Assembly (NCBI GenBank): GCA_902363875.1
Contig: CABJBO010000002.1
Location: forward strand, 1 to 64,000
Length of the DNA stretch: 64,000 bases
Direction: 5' to 3'
DNA from: Coriobacteriaceae bacterium
GTDB taxonomy: Bacteria > Actinomycetota > Coriobacteriia > Coriobacteriales > Coriobacteriaceae
The position numbers were made by a program, and so were the translations under genes. The first letter of the stretch is position 1. Each line of letters opens with the position of its first letter. Shown piece after piece: positions 1 to 8,054 of the stretch. A model generated the notes under the pieces. That model worked only from the letters and a program-made list of their open reading frames with translations, searched no databases and was not told the DNA's origin.

Positions 1-52
1 TTCCCGGTTCGACGAACAGCCGATCGTGTCAAATGTGGTCTAACAGAGCCTA
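1..52. mobile_element. possible insertion-sequence end at the window edge
   Basis: Reading the minus strand from about position 52, the sequence begins GGCTCTGTTAGACC and carries the stop codon that truncates the esterase frame. GG-x-x-CTGTT ends occur in several IS families, and coding similarity to SGNH esterases appears to be lost at this point. Only about 50 bp are visible, so neither a transposase nor a second end can be seen. This is a weak, inferred call. Confidence 0.25.
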
Positions 53-477
53 TCCTTTTCGTGTTTACCGCTCGTCTTGCACGGTGTCATAAACATCAGC
101 TTTGCCTGAGGCGAGCGCGCCGTGATGGTGCGGATCAGGTAGTCGAGCGCACCGTAGAACTCGTGCACGTCCGTGCTGCCCAGCTCTCCCAGCGGCACGT
201 TACGGCTAAAGTCGTTAACGCCGCCAAAGACGATGCAGATATCTGCCGTGTGATCGATGCCGTCCAAGCGCTCAACAAACGAATCGCTACGGTCGGCCTT
301 GACGGCAATACGCGAACCCTTAATACCAAAGTTCTCGATCGTAGCGCCGCCCAGCAGCGCACCCAGGTGCGAGGTCCAAGAGATGTCGTTGCCTCCCCCG
401 CCGCATCCGTTATCGCCCCAGGTGGTCGAATCGCCAAAGCAGCAGACGGTCGATTCGCTCAAGTTTTTCGTTTCCAT
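40..477 (-). pseudogene. SGNH/GDSL-type esterase, 3'-truncated
   Basis: The product would be a cytoplasmic SGNH-fold esterase of 145 residues, probably a carbohydrate deacetylase acting on pectin fragments given its neighbours. Block I (FGDSTTWG, with the nucleophile Ser), the block II Gly (GIKGSR) and block III (GGVND) are all present. The frame then stops about 16 residues after the LMFMTP strand. The family normally runs to about 200 residues and ends with a DxxH block carrying the catalytic Asp and His; that block is absent. I chose the start at METKNLSES because GAGGAGAA lies just upstream of it. The gene lies 69 bp downstream of the esterase fusion. The stop falls next to a possible mobile-element end (see 1-52). 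Truncation is directly visible; the cause is inferred. Confidence 0.7.
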
Positions 478-545
478 ATTCTTCTCCTCACCCGCACACC
501 GGCGGTCATACAGGTACATACCGTTCATTCACAACATCCGAGGGG

Positions 546-2711
546 CTATGCGTGGGCGTATTCCGCAACTTGCGAATCGAGCCATTCGATATCCTCGGCA
601 AGATGCGCCACGCCCAGGTGGTGTCCACCCGGGCAGACCTCGTGCAGAAGGTTTTCGTCCTTGCCCAGCAGCGCGTAGGCGTCGCGAACGATATCGAGCT
701 GCTCGTCTACGTTCGCAAGCCCGCGGGCGCCGTTGAGATGGTCTTTCTCGCAGCTCTGAACCAAGAGCGGCCGTGGCGCGACAAGCGATGCAATGTCGCC
801 CATGTCGAGCAGACGCCAGAGTCCAGGCGTGTAATTGCAGCTGCAATTGCCGTTGAGGTGCAGTAGCGAATCATCAACGCCGTACAGATAGCCCGAGACA
901 AACGCCTTGCGCACGCGCGGGTCGAGCGCGGACAGGTACAACGTCATGTAACCGCCGCCCGAAAAACCAAAGCAGCCCAGGTCGTCCATGGCAATGTCAC
1001 CGCGTGTCTCCAAGTAATCAATCAAGCGCATGTTGTCCCAGGCGTTGAGGCCCGCGACCGTAAGACCCAGCGGCTCGGCCATACGTGCTTGATTCAGACA
1101 CGTACCGCGCAGGTAGCTGTTCTCGTCGTCGCCCTGACCCTTCCAGTCACGACGGTATCCCCAACCACGCGCATCGGGGCAGACGGTCACATAACCCATG
1201 CGCGCCAAACGCAGACCGTAGTCGTAATTGAACTTACGCACGGCATCGTCGACCGCCGGCACGCCCGCAACGCCGGCTATGCTTGCAGCACCCGCCCCCT
1301 GGTGACCATGCGGGCAGATATAGCAGCGCTTGAGTCCCCGCTCGTCAAGCTTGGGGCGGGACGGCTCCAACAGGTAAAACGGCATCCACACATCGTGCTC
1401 AACCTGCAGCACCGCATGAGTACGCACGATGCTGCCGGCAACCCGCACGCGATTGAGCTCACGAATCTCAATCGGGGCGCGGTCCATAAGCGAAAGACCC
1501 AAAATATCGTACAGACGAGTCCTGGTCGCAGCCTTCCATGCCTCAAAGTCTGTGGGAGTCTTGCCCGTAAATGCGGCCGAGCGCCCCTCGCGCTTCAGTC
1601 GGGCGCGCAGCGCAGGTTCGTCCTCGTAGTACGTCTCGATGTGCACGGTGCGGCCATTGGCAGATAGCCCGGCCGTCTCTACCGCATCACCGTCGCCGCC
1701 CTCGGGATCCCAACCATCCGTGCCGGCAAGCACTCGGTCACGCGCATAGCGTTCGGAATCCTGACCGGTCAGGCAATGCGCCCACGGCACCCAAGCGGCA
1801 GTATCACCCGCCGGGCCAAACAGGGCACCGCCGGCATACAGGGTGCCGTCATGTGCCGCTGGCTTATTCCAATCCCACCAACCCTCGAGTGAAATATGGG
1901 GGCCCAGCCAGCATTCGAGCAAAACGGTCTGGGCCCACTCGCGCCATGGACGACCCAGATAGACCGATCCGGGGGCAATGCCCTCATCGGCTGTAAACGA
2001 ACAGCCATGAAACACAAATCCGTACGGCTCGCCCTGGGGCGTGGAGGCTGCCGTTACATACCCGTTGACATCCATATCGCGGTTGAGCGAGCGAATCTCA
2101 CACCCCTCAAAGTAGGCACGCGCGCCGCCAAAGATAAAGTCGACATCGCCCTCGATCCGGCAACGTCGAAAATACTGCCGCCCCACGCGGCGCGGGGCGA
2201 ACTGCTTGGGGCCTATAAAGCCGCCCGGCTTGGCCTCGCGCGGCGGCAGCGGCCCCAAAAAGAGCGTGTCCTGGTGTCCCTTAATGCAGCAGGCATCGAC
2301 AACCAGGCGGTCACCATCGGCATACAGGGCAATCGCCTGGCCGACCTCGCGCCCATCACCGGCGTTGTTTTCGATTGTTAGACCCGCAAGCGTCACGTCG
2401 TCGGCATCGACCAGCACCGTGTACGTACGGAAGGTGCCGAGTCTTCCATCCTGGCCGCTACCATCTTCCGAAGGCATCTTGGCACCCAGGCCTCCCACGA
2501 TACGCACGCTGTCGGCCGTCTCACCCTCGATGGTCACATGCGGACGACGGATCTCAACCCGCTCGCGGTACTCACCCGGCGCCACCAGCACACGCACCGG
2601 CACGGTCGTATCGGGCACGCACCGCTCAGCCGCCTCGAGTGCCGTCGAAATGCTGCGATACGCGCCTTCGCGTTCGAGCGATACCTCAAAGAGCTGCTCT
2701 TTACCACTCAT
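546..2711 (-). CDS. pectinesterase (CE8) fused to an alpha/beta-hydrolase esterase
   Basis: A 721-residue two-domain enzyme for removing ester groups from pectin. Residues 1 to about 320 form a CE8 pectin methylesterase beta-helix with all family motifs: GQAIAL (124-129), GHQDTL (145-150, transition-state Gln and acid Asp), DFIFG (191-195, nucleophile Asp) and LGRPW (252-256, substrate Arg). From about residue 370 there is an alpha/beta-hydrolase of the acetyl-xylan-esterase/CE19 type, with a GFSGGG nucleophile elbow near 580, a candidate Asp in SCEKDHL near 656 and a GGHH His near 697. There is no signal peptide, so the protein is probably cytoplasmic. It follows the GH28 gene by 131 bp. Whether the second domain is a methyl or acetyl esterase cannot be told from sequence. 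Confidence 0.88.
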   Translation of the reverse strand: MSGKEQLFEVSLEREGAYRSISTALEAAERCVPDTTVPVRVLVAPGEYRERVEIRRPHVTIEGETADSVRIVGGLGAKMPSEDGSGQDGRLGTFRTYTVLVDADDVTLAGLTIENNAGDGREVGQAIALYADGDRLVVDACCIKGHQDTLFLGPLPPREAKPGGFIGPKQFAPRRVGRQYFRRCRIEGDVDFIFGGARAYFEGCEIRSLNRDMDVNGYVTAASTPQGEPYGFVFHGCSFTADEGIAPGSVYLGRPWREWAQTVLLECWLGPHISLEGWWDWNKPAAHDGTLYAGGALFGPAGDTAAWVPWAHCLTGQDSERYARDRVLAGTDGWDPEGGDGDAVETAGLSANGRTVHIETYYEDEPALRARLKREGRSAAFTGKTPTDFEAWKAATRTRLYDILGLSLMDRAPIEIRELNRVRVAGSIVRTHAVLQVEHDVWMPFYLLEPSRPKLDERGLKRCYICPHGHQGAGAASIAGVAGVPAVDDAVRKFNYDYGLRLARMGYVTVCPDARGWGYRRDWKGQGDDENSYLRGTCLNQARMAEPLGLTVAGLNAWDNMRLIDYLETRGDIAMDDLGCFGFSGGGYMTLYLSALDPRVRKAFVSGYLYGVDDSLLHLNGNCSCNYTPGLWRLLDMGDIASLVAPRPLLVQSCEKDHLNGARGLANVDEQLDIVRDAYALLGKDENLLHEVCPGGHHLGVAHLAEDIEWLDSQVAEYAHA

Positions 2712-2842
2712 CTGTCATTACGCTTTCTGTCACAGAACACCCACCATGCAATGCCGGCACCTATAGATTGCGTGCGACAGCCGGGCAGACCCGACCGTCG
2801 CACGCCTCAACATGCCGTATTCACTTGTGCAGGAGCACTACC

Positions 2843-4438
2843 CTACGCGCGGATAACCTTGTCGACGTTTTGCAGCTGCAACTCGTCGCCATCCTGACCC
2901 TCGATGCGCACGTTCTGCAGGTCGAGGACTTTCACGTTCTGCGCGATGATGCCCTGGCGCACCATGGGCTCCACGCCGCAGGCCATGGCCGGCACAAAGG
3001 GCTCGGCATCGGCGGCAAAGGTCACATGGACATCCTGGAACGTCAGGCGCGTCACCTTGCTCTCGGGAAGGCCCGTGATATAGGCCGCGGCCGCATGGCA
3101 GTTGGTGGCCTCGATATCGCAAAACGTCGTGGCGCCAAAGCCGGGCGTACGGTCGTCGACGGGCAGCGCCTCGCGAGACTGCACGTAGTCGGTCTTGCCG
3201 TCCTTGTCGCAGAAGTAGAACGAGTTGACCACGAAGGGCGTGAGCACCTTATCCATGCGAATGTGCTCGAAGGTGATGCCCTCGTTGACGGCGTCCTTGC
3301 CGCGTCCGCGGCGTGTCTTGACGCGCAGGCCGCGGTCGGTGCGCTCAAAGAGGCACTTGCTCACGGTGAGGTCCTTGATGCCGCCGGCGGCCTCGGATCC
3401 CAGCACCACGGCGCCGTGGCCGTCGTGCATGTAGCAGTGCGAGATCAGCACGTCGTGCGTGGCGGGACGGAGCTCGGGTTCAATGCCCAGTTTGCCGCTC
3501 TTGATGGCGATGCAGTCGTCGCCCACCGAGAACTGACAGCCAAGGATGCGGACAAAACCGCAGCTCTCGGGATCGAAACCGTCGGTGTTGTGGGAGTTCT
3601 TGGGACCCTCGATGGACAGGCACAGGGCATCGACGTGCTCGCACAGAATGGGATGGATATTCCACGCCGGGCTGTTGCGCACGGTAAAGCCGGCAAGACT
3701 CACGTTTTCGCACTCGGACAGGAAGATCATGCGCGGGCGGGCGATCTCGCGGCCCTCCTCGGGACGGAAGATGTTCTTAAAGTCCTTGTTCCACCAGTTG
3801 TCCTCGGCAAAATCGGTCTGGCCGTCGATGGCGCCGCGGCCATAGATGCACACGTCGTGCACGCTCAGGCCCGTAAAGGTCGAACAGTAGGTCGAGAAGC
3901 TCTCGCCCTCCCAACGGCCCAGGGGCAGCATATCGGTGCCGGCGTACCCAGCCCCCTCGTCACCCGTGACCGTGCCCGGAATGTAGGCAAGCGCGGCGCG
4001 GTCGTGGCGGGCCAGCAGCACCGCGCCCTCGGCAAGCTCGATGTTGATATTGCTCTTAAGGAAGAGGGACTTGATGCGGTAGTTGCCGGCGGGGATCAGC
4101 ACGCGCCCGCCCTTGGGGCAGGCCATGATGGCAGCCTGAATGTTGGTGGTGTCATCGTGCTCGGCATCGCCCTTGGCTCCGCAGTCGCGAACGTTGATGG
4201 TAAAGGGCTCCGCCGGCGTGGTGACGCCTACGCTCAACTCGCGCTCGCCGCAGACAAAGCGGATCAGGTTGCGCTTGCCGGGAGTCAGGCCATCGACATA
4301 GGTCTCGACCGTATTCGTGGTACCGGCGGGCTCATCGTTGACAAAGATCTCCCACGTATCGGCACAGGTAAAGTAGCCGCCATCGTCGAGCTCGATAACG
4401 GCCGCGCGGGCATTGCGCCAGATAACGTTCGTCTCCAT
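2843..4438 (-). CDS. GH28 polygalacturonase (glycoside hydrolase family 28)
   Basis: A 531-residue GH28 enzyme hydrolysing alpha-1,4-galacturonosyl links in pectic oligosaccharides. An N-terminal beta-sandwich-like region (about 1-90) precedes the right-handed beta-helix that opens with RDCGAKGD. The catalytic signature is complete: NTDG (about 283), GDDC (about 307), a GHG motif (about 338) and RVKT (about 371). I chose the ATG at 4438 (METNV) because AGGGAGAG sits 5-6 nt upstream of it; an ATG five codons earlier has no such site. No signal peptide is visible, which fits an intracellular enzyme working on imported oligogalacturonides, probably from the chain end. It lies between the transporter and the pectinesterase fusion. 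Exo or endo mode is not settled by sequence. Confidence 0.92.
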   Translation of the reverse strand: METNVIWRNARAAVIELDDGGYFTCADTWEIFVNDEPAGTTNTVETYVDGLTPGKRNLIRFVCGERELSVGVTTPAEPFTINVRDCGAKGDAEHDDTTNIQAAIMACPKGGRVLIPAGNYRIKSLFLKSNINIELAEGAVLLARHDRAALAYIPGTVTGDEGAGYAGTDMLPLGRWEGESFSTYCSTFTGLSVHDVCIYGRGAIDGQTDFAEDNWWNKDFKNIFRPEEGREIARPRMIFLSECENVSLAGFTVRNSPAWNIHPILCEHVDALCLSIEGPKNSHNTDGFDPESCGFVRILGCQFSVGDDCIAIKSGKLGIEPELRPATHDVLISHCYMHDGHGAVVLGSEAAGGIKDLTVSKCLFERTDRGLRVKTRRGRGKDAVNEGITFEHIRMDKVLTPFVVNSFYFCDKDGKTDYVQSREALPVDDRTPGFGATTFCDIEATNCHAAAAYITGLPESKVTRLTFQDVHVTFAADAEPFVPAMACGVEPMVRQGIIAQNVKVLDLQNVRIEGQDGDELQLQNVDKVIRA

Positions 4439-4490
4439 GGGTCTCTCCCTCAAATGTAATCAGAAGTTCATACTAGTCGTTTTTAAAAAA

Positions 4491-4528
4491 GGGCCGTACC
4501 CGCCGGTGGATCTCCGGTGGCACGGCCC
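4491..4528 (-). terminator. hairpin terminator after the GPH transporter
   Basis: GGGCCGT pairs with ACGGCCC around an inner CCGG stem, and on the minus strand a run of six T follows. It sits between the transporter stop and the GH28 start, so it probably attenuates rather than fully separates the two. Confidence 0.6.
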
Positions 4529-4552
4529 TGTGGTTTGGACGATGCGCCTGCC

Positions 4553-6112
4553 CTACTCGGCGGGAATTACGCTGCCGTCCTGGAAGCCAACATTGTTGTG
4601 GGCGAAGCAGTCCTCGTACTTAAAGCCGGAGAGCTCCTCGCAAAGCGCCTTGACCTCGGGCTTGACGTCGGCCATCTTGCCACCCTCCTTGACACGGTGG
4701 ATCTCGTCGCAAAGGATGTCGCACTGCTCCTTGTCAATCTTGATGCCGCGGGCAAGGACGGCCGCGAGCAGGAAGAAGCCGGCGCAGCCGATGAGCATGT
4801 AGCCGCAGATGTACAGAGGCACGGTGGCGGGCTGGGTCACGGCGTCGCTGTTGCCGGCGGTCTGAATGAAGCCGGAGGCAGCAAGGACGATAGCCCATAC
4901 GTTGACGGCAACAGCCTGGGCGATCTGCTGGCAGAGCTGCTGTGCGGAGCTGTAGATGCCCTCGCGACGACGCAGGGTGATGAGCTCATCGACATCGGGG
5001 ATGTAGTTGAGCAGAACATCGGGCAGATACTGGAAGCCAACGTAGAAGAACTTCCAGATGGCGAAGATGATGGGGTAGGCGATCATGGCGATGGCGACCG
5101 TGGAGGTGCCGTTGATCTGACCAAAGGCGAAGTAGTTGTAGGCGATGATGCACGCGGCGCAACCGACGTTTGCCAGGTACCAAGACTTGTGGAAGCCCTT
5201 CTTGGCCATGAGGGCGACCCAGATGGCGGTGCAGACGATAGCGACGACCTTGCCGGGCATCTCCATCACGGACTCGTAGGACTTAGGAATCTGCAGACAG
5301 TAGACGATGAAGAAGGACAGGCACGCAGACCAGCAGGCAGCGGCGAGCTTCGTGGAGACCTGCGCATACAGGACCTTGCGGAAGGACTTGTTGCGGAAGG
5401 TAGAGATAACGTCGATGAAAAACTTCTTGATACCCTCGCCGACGCTCTCGATCTTCTCCTGAGCGACCTCCTCGGGGGTGTGCTCCCACGTAGACAGGTA
5501 CACGCAGAGCAGCGAGATTGCCATGACCGAAGCGTTAATCGTAGCAATAATGAAGTAGCTGAACGGGTTGGTCTCGCCGAAGGTGCCAAAGCCAAAGCCG
5601 ACGAGTGCTGCCATCAGGAAGCCGGCGGCGTTACCAAAGAGGTGCTTGTAGCCGGTGAGGTACGTACGCTCCTTGAAGTCATCGGTCATCTCGATGGTAA
5701 GCGGCGACAGGTTGGCGGTGCAGAACGTGTACGCGACGTTGTAGATCAGGTACAACACAAAGTAGTACGGGAAACCAAACGGCGTAGCCACAAAGATGAG
5801 CGGCTCGGCGACCATCATCGGGATAGCCAGCAAGATCCAGAAACGGCGGCGGCCAAAGATGCGGCCGATCTTAGTAGCGTAGAAGTTATCGGCCACAAAG
5901 CCCATGAGCGGGCACAGAATGGCGTTGAGATAGATGGCGAACGAGCTGATCAGCGCAGCCTCGCCTGCGGACAGACCGCACTCCGTGGACAGGAACAGCA
6001 CCATGTAGCTGTGCGTAAAGCTCAGGGCACCGGAGTTGAGCATGCCGCCCATACCAAAGCCCAAGCGCGTCCAGAATGTGATCTTGCGCTTTTTACCGAT
6101 CTTGTTAGTCAT
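4553..6112 (-). CDS. GPH-family (MelB-like) sugar/oligogalacturonide:cation symporter
   Basis: A 519-residue membrane transporter of the glycoside-pentoside-hexuronide:cation symporter family, about 12 transmembrane helices. The N-terminal part (RLGFGMGGMLNSG, then LCPLMGFVADN and KIGRIFGRRRFW) is typical of the family and resembles oligogalacturonide carriers such as TogT, which belongs to the same family. I chose the start at MTNKIG because GAGGGAGCTCG precedes that ATG; an upstream in-frame ATG adds 26 residues without a good ribosome site. The gene is headed by a promoter with operators for the local LacI regulator (6194-6291) and followed by GH28 and the pectinesterase fusion, so its cargo is likely mono- or oligogalacturonate. 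Exact substrate is inferred from context. Confidence 0.85.
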   Translation of the reverse strand: MTNKIGKKRKITFWTRLGFGMGGMLNSGALSFTHSYMVLFLSTECGLSAGEAALISSFAIYLNAILCPLMGFVADNFYATKIGRIFGRRRFWILLAIPMMVAEPLIFVATPFGFPYYFVLYLIYNVAYTFCTANLSPLTIEMTDDFKERTYLTGYKHLFGNAAGFLMAALVGFGFGTFGETNPFSYFIIATINASVMAISLLCVYLSTWEHTPEEVAQEKIESVGEGIKKFFIDVISTFRNKSFRKVLYAQVSTKLAAACWSACLSFFIVYCLQIPKSYESVMEMPGKVVAIVCTAIWVALMAKKGFHKSWYLANVGCAACIIAYNYFAFGQINGTSTVAIAMIAYPIIFAIWKFFYVGFQYLPDVLLNYIPDVDELITLRRREGIYSSAQQLCQQIAQAVAVNVWAIVLAASGFIQTAGNSDAVTQPATVPLYICGYMLIGCAGFFLLAAVLARGIKIDKEQCDILCDEIHRVKEGGKMADVKPEVKALCEELSGFKYEDCFAHNNVGFQDGSVIPAE

Positions 6113-6193
6113 CGAGCTCCCTCTCTTTTCTCGATTGTCTTGTAACAAGACATTGGAGTCCATACCGATGTCTGTCTGCATATCGCCCACTCG

Positions 6194-6212
6194 TAGGGTG
6201 AACGTTTAGCTA
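6194..6212. promoter_or_regulatory. LacI-type operator O1 of the transporter promoter
   Basis: Imperfect copy GTGAACGTTTAG of the palindrome GTGAACGTTCAC, immediately downstream of the inferred -10 (CATAAT on the minus strand, 6214-6219). A repressor bound here would cover the start site. Confidence 0.65.
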
Positions 6213-6213
6213 G

Positions 6214-6249
6214 ATTATGCGCGATTGCATATGATAGGTGAACGTTCAC
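6214..6249 (-). promoter_or_regulatory. transporter promoter with embedded operator O2
   Basis: The perfect palindrome GTGAACGTTCAC spans 6238-6249. On the minus strand its right half supplies a -35-like TTCACC, followed by a 17-bp spacer and CATAAT as -10. The same arrangement (-35 inside an operator, second operator after -10) occurs at uxaC and ebgA. Confidence 0.6.
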
Positions 6250-6263
6250 TTGTATATTATCCT

Positions 6264-6291
6264 TGAACGGTCGTTTTTTGCCGTTAAACGG
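6264..6291. promoter_or_regulatory. 28-bp shared promoter element, copy A
   Basis: Copy A of an element also found at 11213-11240 and 22145-22172. On the minus strand it begins CCGTT and ends CGACCGTTCA, giving a CCGTT direct repeat offset by 21 bp. Its centre lies about 70 bp upstream of the inferred start site. The bound factor is unknown. Confidence 0.6.
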
Positions 6292-6357
6292 ACATCTGAC
6301 TTGAAAAAAATCACGATTACATGGGTATTGAGTGGGTTTAAATTTGAGGTCGATTAG

Positions 6358-6369
6358 GTGAACGTTTAT
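6358..6369. promoter_or_regulatory. upstream auxiliary LacI-type operator O3
   Basis: GTGAACGTTTAT, a 10-of-12 match to the palindromic operator, centred 120 bp upstream of O2 and thus suited to looping. The rest of 6292-6424 is AT-rich and holds no gene I can support. Confidence 0.5.
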
Positions 6370-6424
6370 TGTTTTCGCCGCTCCCGTACCCTCAGAAAGA
6401 CACGCCCGAACAGACAGAACAAAC

Positions 6425-6458
6425 ATGGCCCCGCCGGGAACACTCCCGACGGGGCCAT
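6425..6458 (-). terminator. terminator after uxaA
   Basis: Strong hairpin ATGGCCCCG / CGGGGCCAT with an additional GGG/CCC step in the loop, 34 bp beyond the uxaA stop. No long T run follows, so termination may be partial. Confidence 0.5.
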
Positions 6459-6491
6459 GGTCAATAGCGCCCTATGCGAACCCATTTACCG

Positions 6492-7976
6492 CTACAGGCA
6501 GACGCCGTCCTTCCAGATGCTGATCTCGTGACAGCCGCGGCGCTCGGCACTCGTAAGCTTGCCGCTCGCCGTCTCTAGCACCAGCTGGTACAGGTCGTGG
6601 GCAGCCTCGTCGAGCGTACGCTCGCCCGTGGCGACCACGCCGGCGTTAAAGTCCATCCAGTTGGCCTTGTGGTCGCACAGACGCTGGTTGGTGAACACCT
6701 TGAGTGTAGGCGCCGGTGCGCCAAACGGCGTGCCGCGGCCGGTCGAGAACAGGATTACGTGGCAGCCGGCAGCCGTCAGGGCCGTGGTGGATACCATGTC
6801 GTTACCCGGGCCGCACAGCATGTTCAGGCCATGCTTGGTAGCCTGACCGGCATACGGCAGCACGTCGACGATGGGGGCAGATCCGCCCTTTTGCACGCAG
6901 CCGCAGCTCTTGTCCTCGAGCGTGGTAATGCCGCCGTCCTTGTTGCCGGGGCTCGGGTTCTCATAGACGACCTCCCCGTGGCTGATAAAGTAGTCCTTAA
7001 AGCCGTTGAGCATGTCGGCAGCTGCGTTAAAGACGTCCTGGCTCTCACAGCGATCGAGCAGAATGCTCTCCGCGCCAAACATCTCGGGAACCTCGGTGAG
7101 CACCGACGTGCCGCCGCGGGCGACGACCATATCGCTCACGCGACCGATCGTGGGGTTGGCGGTAATGCCCGAAAGACCGTCAGAGCCGCCGCACTTAAGG
7201 CCAATGACCAGCTCGGAGGCAGGAATGGGCTCACGCTTGGCCTGCTTGGCCAGGTCGGCAAGCTCGGACAGGATCTTGTGACCCTCGACCTGCTCGTCGG
7301 CTACATCCTGGCAGGCGAGGAATCGAACGCGCTCGCGATCGAAGTCACCGAGCTCGTCGAGTACCTGCTGGTGCGTGCAGTTTTCGCAACCGAGGGACAG
7401 GAACAGCACACCCGCAGCGTTTGCGTGACGCGAGAGCGCCACCAGCAGACGGCGCGTCTGGGCATGGTCGGCACCGGTCTGCGAGCAGCCAAAGGGATGC
7501 GGGAAGTAGTAAACGCCCTCCAGCGAGCCCTCGACCAGATCCTGAGCCTGCTCGCACATGGCACGTGCGACCTCGTTGACGCAGCCGACCGTGGGGATGA
7601 TCCACAGCTCGTTGCGCGTGGCGGCGCGGCCGTCAGCGCGGCGGAAACCCATAAAGGTCTCGGGCTCAACCGGCTCAACGACCGGATGCGTCGGGTTGTA
7701 AGCGTACTCGACCTCGCCCGAAAGGTTGGTCTTGACGTTATGCGTATGAAGCCACTGACCGGGCTGGATGTCGCCCGTCACGTGGCCGATAGGAAGACCG
7801 TACTTGACGACGTCCTCCCCCGCCGCAATGGCACGCACGGCCATCTTGTGGCCCTGCGGAATATCCTCCGCGGCAACGACCTCGCCCACCCCGGGAACCG
7901 CGACAGCGGTGCCCTTGGCAAGCGGCGACAGCGCGACGATCACGTTATCGGCCGGATTGATCTGGATAGTGTTCAT
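6492..7976 (-). CDS. uxaA: altronate dehydratase UxaA
   Basis: Dehydrates D-altronate to 2-keto-3-deoxy-D-gluconate, the last step of the isomerase pathway for galacturonate. The 494-residue protein is the full-length form: an N-terminal SAF-type domain (about 1-80, MNTIQINPADNV to PGQWLHTHN) joined to the large dehydratase domain. The Cys-rich stretches FGCSQTGADH, LGCENCTHQQ and DKSCGCVQKGG are probably metal ligands. It follows uxaB with a 78-bp gap containing an intercistronic hairpin and ends the uxaC-uxaB-uxaA run. Kinase and aldolase for the product are not in the window. Confidence 0.95.
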   Translation of the reverse strand: MNTIQINPADNVIVALSPLAKGTAVAVPGVGEVVAAEDIPQGHKMAVRAIAAGEDVVKYGLPIGHVTGDIQPGQWLHTHNVKTNLSGEVEYAYNPTHPVVEPVEPETFMGFRRADGRAATRNELWIIPTVGCVNEVARAMCEQAQDLVEGSLEGVYYFPHPFGCSQTGADHAQTRRLLVALSRHANAAGVLFLSLGCENCTHQQVLDELGDFDRERVRFLACQDVADEQVEGHKILSELADLAKQAKREPIPASELVIGLKCGGSDGLSGITANPTIGRVSDMVVARGGTSVLTEVPEMFGAESILLDRCESQDVFNAAADMLNGFKDYFISHGEVVYENPSPGNKDGGITTLEDKSCGCVQKGGSAPIVDVLPYAGQATKHGLNMLCGPGNDMVSTTALTAAGCHVILFSTGRGTPFGAPAPTLKVFTNQRLCDHKANWMDFNAGVVATGERTLDEAAHDLYQLVLETASGKLTSAERRGCHEISIWKDGVCL

Positions 7977-8018
7977 TACAAATGGTCCTAACCCTACAGG
8001 TTGAGCAGAAGTCAGCGG

Positions 8019-8044
8019 GCGCCCGCCAGTTGCCCGGCGGGCGC
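8019..8044 (-). other. intercistronic hairpin between uxaB and uxaA
   Basis: GCGCCCGCC pairs with GGCGGGCGC across an 8-nt loop. There is no T run, so it is more likely an mRNA-stabilising or processing hairpin than a terminator. Confidence 0.5.
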
Positions 8045-8054
8045 ACAGAAGGAT

